Assembly (NCBI RefSeq): GCF_001625215.2
Contig: NC_030386.2
Coordinates: 16,214,545 to 16,278,544 of the forward strand
Length of the DNA stretch: 64,000 nt
Direction: 5' to 3'
DNA from: Daucus carota subsp. sativus
Lineage: Eukaryota; Streptophyta; Magnoliopsida; Apiales; Apiaceae
Shown here piece by piece: positions 58,355-64,000 of this stretch (position 1 is the stretch's first letter; each line of letters begins with the position of its first letter). The notes under the pieces are model-generated. The model was not told the DNA's origin and searched no databases. It saw only the letters and a program-made list of their open reading frames with translations. The position numbers and the translations under genes are program-made.

Positions 58355-59537
58355 ATGTCGAGCCTGTTAGTCATTGTATTACTATGTGTTTCAGGGATAG
58401 TTCAAACCAGAGCATATACTAGCCTGTATTGTAGATATTCGTCTCGTTGTGGTGCCAAGACTGTGTACTGCCCGGAGGAATGCCCTGACAGCGAGTCCGC
58501 CAACAGCAAATCTAAAGTTTGCCGTATTGACTGTGATTCTCCCACATGCAAATCTGAGTGCAAACGTAAGAACCAGATATTCGAATATATTAGCACTATA
58601 ATATAAATAACTTTCTGCTTTATGCTAATTCCAATACAGGTCTTTAGATAATAGTCATGGATCCAGAGAATGTATATCATATTTTACTATAAGTAGCAGT
58701 AATATTTCAAATTCTTAATCTGAATAACATGTTATATATATATTCTGTTCAGGTATCAAACCAGACTGTAACAGCCCTGGCTCAGCATGCTATGATCCTC
58801 GCTTCATTGGAGGGGATGGCATTGTATTCTATTTCCATGGAAAGAGTAATCAGCATTTCAGCTTAGTCTCTGACCAAAACATTCAAATCAATGCTCGATT
58901 CATTGGCCACAGGCCAACTGGTCGGACCAGGGACTTCACTTGGATTCAAGCCCTTGGACTCCTCTTCAACTCTCACACATTCTCTCTCGAGGCCATCAAA
59001 TCTGCCACATGGGATAACGAAGTTGACCATTTAAGATTTACTTATGATGGAGAGGAAATTCTCATCCCAGTAGGACATCTCTCCACATGGACCTCCCCAG
59101 TAGAGAGCGTGAAAGTAGAGAGAACGGCAACTAAGAACAGTGTTTTAGTCACTATACCAGGAATTGTTGAGATTATGGCCAATGTCGTCCCAGTGACAAA
59201 GCAAGATGATAGGATTCACAGCTACAAAGTGCCTTCCAATGATTGTTTTGCTCATTTGGAAGTTCAGTTTAGGTTCTTTTCTTTGTCTTCTAAAGTAGAA
59301 GGTGTGCTAGGACGAACTTATCAGCCAGATTTTGAAAACCCTGCAAAGCCGGGAGTGGCCATGGCTGTGGTGGGCGGTGAAGACAAGTACAGAACCCCCT
59401 CACTTCTCTCACCAGAATGTGAATCATGTGTGTTCTCCCAAACTCAAGATGCAGAGAACAGCTCAGCACTGATGGAAGGCACTCTGGATTGTACCGGTAA
59501 CCTGTCCAATGGAAACGGAATAGTTTGCAAGAAATAG
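58355..59537 (+). CDS. Secreted root-cap/LEA-related protein, 2 exons
   Basis: Exon 1 is 58355-58565 and exon 2 is 58753-59537, joined in phase 1 to 331 residues. Residues 1-20 (MSSLLVIVLLCVSGIVQTRA) form a signal peptide. A Cys-rich segment follows with at least ten cysteines (CRYSSRCGAKTVYCPEECPD, then CRIDCDSPTCKSECKR). The body (FIGGDGIVFYFHGKSNQHFS, then FTWIQALGLLFNSHTFSLEA) and the late block LGRTYQPDFENPAK are typical of the plant root-cap family (PF06830), annotated in Arabidopsis as LEA-related (At5g54370 and relatives). The protein should be exported to the cell wall; no biochemical activity is known for the family. Key features: TATA box at 58280 and AATAAA signal at 59694. It is the upstream neighbour of THE1, as in Arabidopsis. 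Frame, signal peptide and splice sites are all intact. Confidence 0.93.
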
Positions 59538-59693
59538 AGTAGCTAGCTCTACTTCATGTGTTCCCATTGCCACTACTGTTGTTCATTTGTTTGTGTCCTG
59601 TATTATGCCCGGTATTATGTGTGTGTTGTCCAGATGTATCAGAGCACTAGCTCTCAGTTGTAGTTCTGTATATCAATTTCCAGAACAACAATG

Positions 59694-59699
59694 AATAAA
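59694..59699 (+). terminator. Polyadenylation signal AATAAA
   Basis: AATAAA lies 157 bases after the stop codon of the root-cap/LEA-related gene, inside a T- and A-rich 3' region, the expected place for a plant near-upstream element. Confidence 0.55.
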
Positions 59700-60589
59700 A
59701 AAACATATTTGAATTCGAACGTACTGTATTATTATAAAGTTTTGATAATAAGCAGTTTCAGATGATAAGCTACCCTAACCTATACCGAAAGCGTAAAGAT
59801 AATCATGAACAAATATAAACTTTAGACACACTGTAACTTTTGACAAAAATGCAAGAACTAGGTAAGATATCAGGCATAACCGATTGAAGTAGAACCTGAC
59901 CCAAACCACTTGGCTCTGTCATTCTCAATCATATGGAGTACTAGAACATACCATCTTATCACTATGAAAATACACACAAAAAGATATCAGGTTTGATCAA
60001 TGTTAATTAGAAGAGAACCTGGATTATAAAGGAACTTGATCACGATCTGTAGAGGATCTTTATTTTAGCCGACATGTTTTCCCCACATTAAAGAGAAGTG
60101 CAGGATCTGTAACCTCTTTTGGCATGCACTTCTCTTCTGCTTCAATCTCTTACATGACTTTCATATCCACACTTGCTTTTCGCTCTGTGATTGCTATTAG
60201 TTTAAAAATGCACTCTGTTGGGCAAAGATGACCTCCTCCATTAACTTGTTGCAAAATTAGATTCAGATATTCACTAATTTAAGTGGCGTTCCTTCTGACC
60301 AGCTAAGTTAGCTACATTCAAAACCACAGTGAATCAAGAATTTTGGCCATTAGCATAATTGAGCAAGCTATAACTTTAATAAAGTTAAGAAAGGACAAGT
60401 AAAGTGGATAGAAGACTAACCGGAACCAAACTTGAAGTGAAAGCCAGGACCCAGGCCACCATCTCCGTCAAGAACTTTAAATTACATATCTCATTTATCT
60501 TACAAATCAAAGATACAAGGTCTTCTAAGAATAAGCTCTCATTATATGGTTGAGTGCTAGTGATAGGACGACACCTTTGTTTGTCTGCA
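59700..60589. other. Gene-free spacer
   Basis: No supported feature. The frame at 60385-60738 runs into the repeat at 60590 and is not coding. Confidence 0.4.
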
Positions 60590-61114
60590 AGGTTATTACG
60601 GCGCCAAGTCGAGCCTCGGCGCCCGGATACCTTGGAATCGACTAGTCGACAAGTCGCCCGACTAGTCGTAAAAAGTCGACAAGTCATTCTTATACATATT
60701 TTTACTAGATTTAATATATAAAATATAGTTGAACGCACATTAGTTTATAGTTTGAATTAAAAGTAAAAGATAATAAGCAACAATGAGATGTATACTACGT
60801 AGCAGATTTTTAGTTCACATATAAATTGAAGCCAGAAAGTAGTGATAGGAAAGAAATAATAACGTGAAGTTGAAATGATAAAAAATTAGGGATATACTTA
60901 TATGATGAAAATGATACAAAGATTACATAGTCTGAAGCCAAAAAGTAGTGACAGGAAGGAAATAACAATGTGAAGTTGAAATGATACAAAGATTAGGGAG
61001 ACACTGATATGTTGAAAATAAGTCGCCAGACTAGATAAGTCATTGCTTGACTTTTTCTATAAAACGACTAGTCGTCGACTAGTCGACGACTAGTCGTCGA
61101 CTTGATAACAATAC
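60590..61114. mobile_element. hAT-like MITE rich in ACTAGTCGAC motifs
   Basis: The left end CAAGGTTATTACGGCGCCAAG faces the right end CTTGATAACAATACC. Multiple GACTAGTCG / CGACTAGTC palindromes crowd both ends (60645-60680 and 61060-61105). The interior contains two similar AAGTAGTGAYAGGAARGAAAT segments (60836 and 60945). No exact target duplication was found. Confidence 0.6.
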
Positions 61115-62085
61115 CCCCGCGTGATTTCACAAATCCAGTCTCTTCTGTACAGGTGCACAAGACATTCGTATATGGAGGATCAGAGAAATGTCATTATGTA
61201 AGCAACTAAAACTTTTGAAGACACCACTAATCTATGATTCATCTTTAAAAGGGAGTATACTTTCATATACTAGTGTAATATATACAATTTGATTAAGCTA
61301 TTTAGTCATGTATGGTAACCATGAAGTTCTGAAATGCTACATTCATTTGAAATTAATATAAGCAGCTCCATATTATATTCAGATCCATCACAGTTGACCT
61401 CTGGACTAGGCTCAGTAGTTTCTTCAGAAAATCTTAACAGCTACACCCTAAACTCTGATCTTAAGAAGTTCTATATATTTCCCTGGAGACTAGCATGCAC
61501 CTTGTTAGAACAATATACATACTACAAAACAAAGTTTGAATGTGACTTCTTCAGGATTTAGTTGTACCACAATTATTAACTCCGAGATATATGATCATAA
61601 ATTTTTAACTTGAATAATTAATAAATTAATTTATCAGAAATATAATGACAATACAATAGCATAAAAGCACCAGTCAGCGGCCTTAACTTAATTAACACAG
61701 ATATGAGATCACCGGTTCACAAAAATATATTGCTAGGAGAAATTTATAGAGAGAACATAAAAAGACATGATAGTTTGGAGGGGATAAAATATCTCAACTC
61801 TGTATTCCATTTTCTTGACAAGTAATTACATGTTACATCCAGATCCCACAAAAATTAAACAGTGTAATAGATGGTAAGGTACATAACTGAAACTGATATT
61901 GATTAAATAATAAATCATGATGATAATCTTGCCTTAAGTTACTCACAATGACTATTGTACATACAGATTCATATTATTTTTTAAAAATAAGACTTGAGGT
62001 AGAAAAAAACTGATGACCTTCACATTCTGGGCATCCAGTCACTCTCATGCCATAGGAAATAGTCCAAGCAAATTATGGAAGCTAC
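61115..62085. other. Spacer downstream of THE1
   Basis: The right part (about 61900-62085) is presumably the 3' untranslated region of the minus-strand THE1 gene. No other feature is supported. Confidence 0.4.
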
Positions 62086-64000
62086 TTATCTTCCACGAGG
62101 ATTTACGAGCTGAGAGAAAACAGCACTAGTGGCACCATCTTCTGCATCATCATCAGTACCTGAGTTACGCCCTTCAATCATACTTACACTGTTGTCAAAT
62201 GGCTCTAGTGGAGTCATTGGAATGCCCGGGATGTGATTAGTGCTGTTATCTTCCGGTTCCATAAGGGCCGATGATGTCTCCTCAAGCTGAAGAGCATACT
62301 CTAAATTCCACAAAACATCCCCCATTGAAGGCCTGTCAACCCCATAATCAGCAAGACACTTCTCTGCAGTTTCCCCATACTTTTTCAAAGAAGCTGAATT
62401 TACGTTTCCAACCAAGTTTTTATCCATGATCTCATCCAGCATGCCTTTCTTTTGCCAAGCCATAGCCCATTCCGCAATATTTACTTGCTCTCTAGGAAGA
62501 ACAGGATTTAGAGCCGGTCTTGTGCAAAGAACTTCCATGAGGACAACACCAAATGAATAAACATCAGATTTCTCTGTCAGCTGCTGTCTTCTGAAGTACT
62601 CTGGATCAAGGTATCCAAAACTACCCTTGACAGCTGTACTCACGTGAGTCTGATCAAGAGCCGGTCCGGCTTTTGAGAGGCCAAAATCAGCAACTTTTGC
62701 CACAAAGTTCTCATCCAAGAGTATGTTTGTTGTCTTCACATCTCGGTGAATTATACTCTGAGCTGCACCTGTGTGTAGATAGTGAAGACCTCTAGCAGCC
62801 CCAATACAAATTTCAAGGCGCTGCTTCCAAGAGAGGGGTGGAAGGTCAGATCCATAAAGATGGCTCCTAAGAGGCCCATTAGCCATGTATTCATAAACTA
62901 GAACCATTTCTGAGCGCTCATCACAATAGCCAATGAGAGAAACAAGGTGACGATGTCGTAGCTTGGACAACATTTCTATCTCTGTTCTGAATTCTGCAAG
63001 GCCTTGCTCAGATCTTGGGTTTCCTCTTTTGACAGCTACTTTAGTCCCATCTTCCAGTGTTCCCTGGTAAACCCTGCCAAAACCTCCAACACCTAATAAT
63101 GAGCTCTCATCAAATTTGTTGGTTGCCTCCATGATTTCTTGGAATGTGAAAAATCGCCCAAGATTAGAAGATGCTAGTGAGATGCAGCTTGCTGTTCCAC
63201 TCTTCTGAGATACAGTTGACCCCTTTGTTAAGGTCAAAGAGTTTCCATATAAGGGTAGAGGAAGCCATGAATTTCCCTGGTTAGGTGTCTTGGATTGGCG
63301 GGTGAGCAAGCAGCAATAACACAGACCTATAAGCAACAATGCAGCTGAGGCTCCTGCTGCACAGCCCACTATCAAGCCAATTTTCTTCTTTTTAGACGAC
63401 TTCAGAAGGAGATTTGCAACTGCGTCATGCCCATCTAGGCTTTTGGCTTCATTGCTAATCTTCATGACTTCCAGACCATTGAGTATCGCAGCTGCCAATT
63501 CAGCACTAGGGTCTGGACCAACACTTACAGTTAAAGTATCAGAATTAGCCGAGGAATTAATTATGAAATCTTTATAGTAAGGCGTATTTAACTTGCCAAG
63601 TAGAGATGAAAGGTCCAAACTTGGAAGAGCAATATAAGAATTTATATAAACGGTGAACACAAGAGTGTTCAGTGACTTGCTATAGATATCGCAGAAATGA
63701 ACCCGAACAAGATAGGAAAATTCTGGATCAACAGGAAGTACCCAAGTCATGTTGAAGTTTGAGTCAGCTACATTCGAATCTCCCATGGTTTCGGCAGTAG
63801 CATAAACCGAATTTGGTGCAATTTCAGGTGTAAGAGCATCTCGATATTCTATGATAGCAGGGCTAGCTGAAATATTCACAGCAGAACTGTTAACATGAAG
63901 GTATTTTTCATCATTTACCCAAGTTCGTCCAAGGGTATCATTCTGAGCAGTGATCAATGGACCTCCCATATTCAGACGATAAACCGTCTCAAAGGCAAGT
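62086..64000 (-). CDS. THE1: THESEUS1 receptor-like kinase (CrRLK1L), N terminus beyond the window
   Basis: The open frame runs off the right edge: before the internal Met at 63969 it reads FETVYRLN, so the true start lies outside. Visible order, counted from that Met: second malectin-like domain (1-175), transmembrane helix about 197-222, glycine loop GVGGFGRV (293-300), catalytic-lysine motif VAVK (311-314), catalytic loop HRDVKTTN (408-415), DFG (428-430) and activation segment GSFGYLDPEYF. The C terminus TSAVFSQLVNPRGR is diagnostic of THE1. THE1 is a plasma-membrane sensor of cell-wall integrity that binds RALF34 and restrains growth when cellulose synthesis is disturbed. All kinase residues are present. 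Like other family members it appears to have no intron in this part. Its neighbour is the root-cap/LEA-related gene, transcribed towards it. Confidence 0.97.
   Translation of the reverse strand, partial: LAFETVYRLNMGGPLITAQNDTLGRTWVNDEKYLHVNSSAVNISASPAIIEYRDALTPEIAPNSVYATAETMGDSNVADSNFNMTWVLPVDPEFSYLVRVHFCDIYSKSLNTLVFTVYINSYIALPSLDLSSLLGKLNTPYYKDFIINSSANSDTLTVSVGPDPSAELAAAILNGLEVMKISNEAKSLDGHDAVANLLLKSSKKKKIGLIVGCAAGASAALLLIGLCYCCLLTRQSKTPNQGNSWLPLPLYGNSLTLTKGSTVSQKSGTASCISLASSNLGRFFTFQEIMEATNKFDESSLLGVGGFGRVYQGTLEDGTKVAVKRGNPRSEQGLAEFRTEIEMLSKLRHRHLVSLIGYCDERSEMVLVYEYMANGPLRSHLYGSDLPPLSWKQRLEICIGAARGLHYLHTGAAQSIIHRDVKTTNILLDENFVAKVADFGLSKAGPALDQTHVSTAVKGSFGYLDPEYFRRQQLTEKSDVYSFGVVLMEVLCTRPALNPVLPREQVNIAEWAMAWQKKGMLDEIMDKNLVGNVNSASLKKYGETAEKCLADYGVDRPSMGDVLWNLEYALQLEETSSALMEPEDNSTNHIPGIPMTPLEPFDNSVSMIEGRNSGTDDDAEDGATSAVFSQLVNPRGR

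Overview
This window is nuclear DNA of a flowering plant. The genes have spliced exons with GT/AG introns, the intergenic DNA is AT-rich, and the families present are plant-only (CNGC channel, class VIII myosin tail, CrRLK1L receptor kinase, DUF761, wound-induced DUF3774). The transposon load (hAT, PIF/Harbinger, Stowaway, CACTA, MULE, Helitron, L1, Au-like SINE, solo LTRs) fits a eudicot, probably an asterid. I cannot fix the species.

Layout. 1-3064: end of a CACTA element, an old LTR copy and a nested hAT/Tourist pair. 3390-6239 (+): seven-exon MSP-domain (VAP-like) gene. 7171-7443 (+): wound-induced small peptide gene (DUF3774). 10478-10944 (+): LC8 dynein light chain. 12005-15417 (-): CNGC4. 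15418-20987: transposon-rich spacer. 20988-21060 (+): tRNA-Phe(GAA). 21417-24487 (-): a myosin VIII derivative that keeps the N-terminal extension, IQ motifs and tail but has no motor domain. 24488-34546: MITEs and two L1 LINE remnants. 35037-37061 (+): small basic protein gene whose first intron begins inside a hAT insertion. 37735-39021 (-): DUF4408/DUF761 protein. 41304-42816 (-): LAZ1/TMEM184-like membrane protein. 44216-47656: MITE, hAT, a 2-kb retroposon and a Helitron end. 48229-51130: broken ASY1 and WRKY pieces around a solo LTR. 51131-58354: mostly gene-poor, with one unidentified exon-like stretch. 58355-59537 (+): secreted root-cap/LEA-related protein. 62086-64000 (-): THESEUS1 receptor kinase, running off the right edge.

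The genes do not form one pathway, but their order echoes Arabidopsis chromosome 5 (from memory: MAMI/PVA41 At5g54110, CNGC4 At5g54250, myosin VIII ATM2 At5g54280, DUF761 At5g54300, LEA-related At5g54370, THE1 At5g54380). On that reading the headless myosin sits where a full-length myosin VIII is expected. The two most interesting observations are that headless myosin with an uninterrupted reading frame, and a hAT insertion whose target duplication rebuilt a splice donor, so the host intron now starts with one base of target and one base of transposon.
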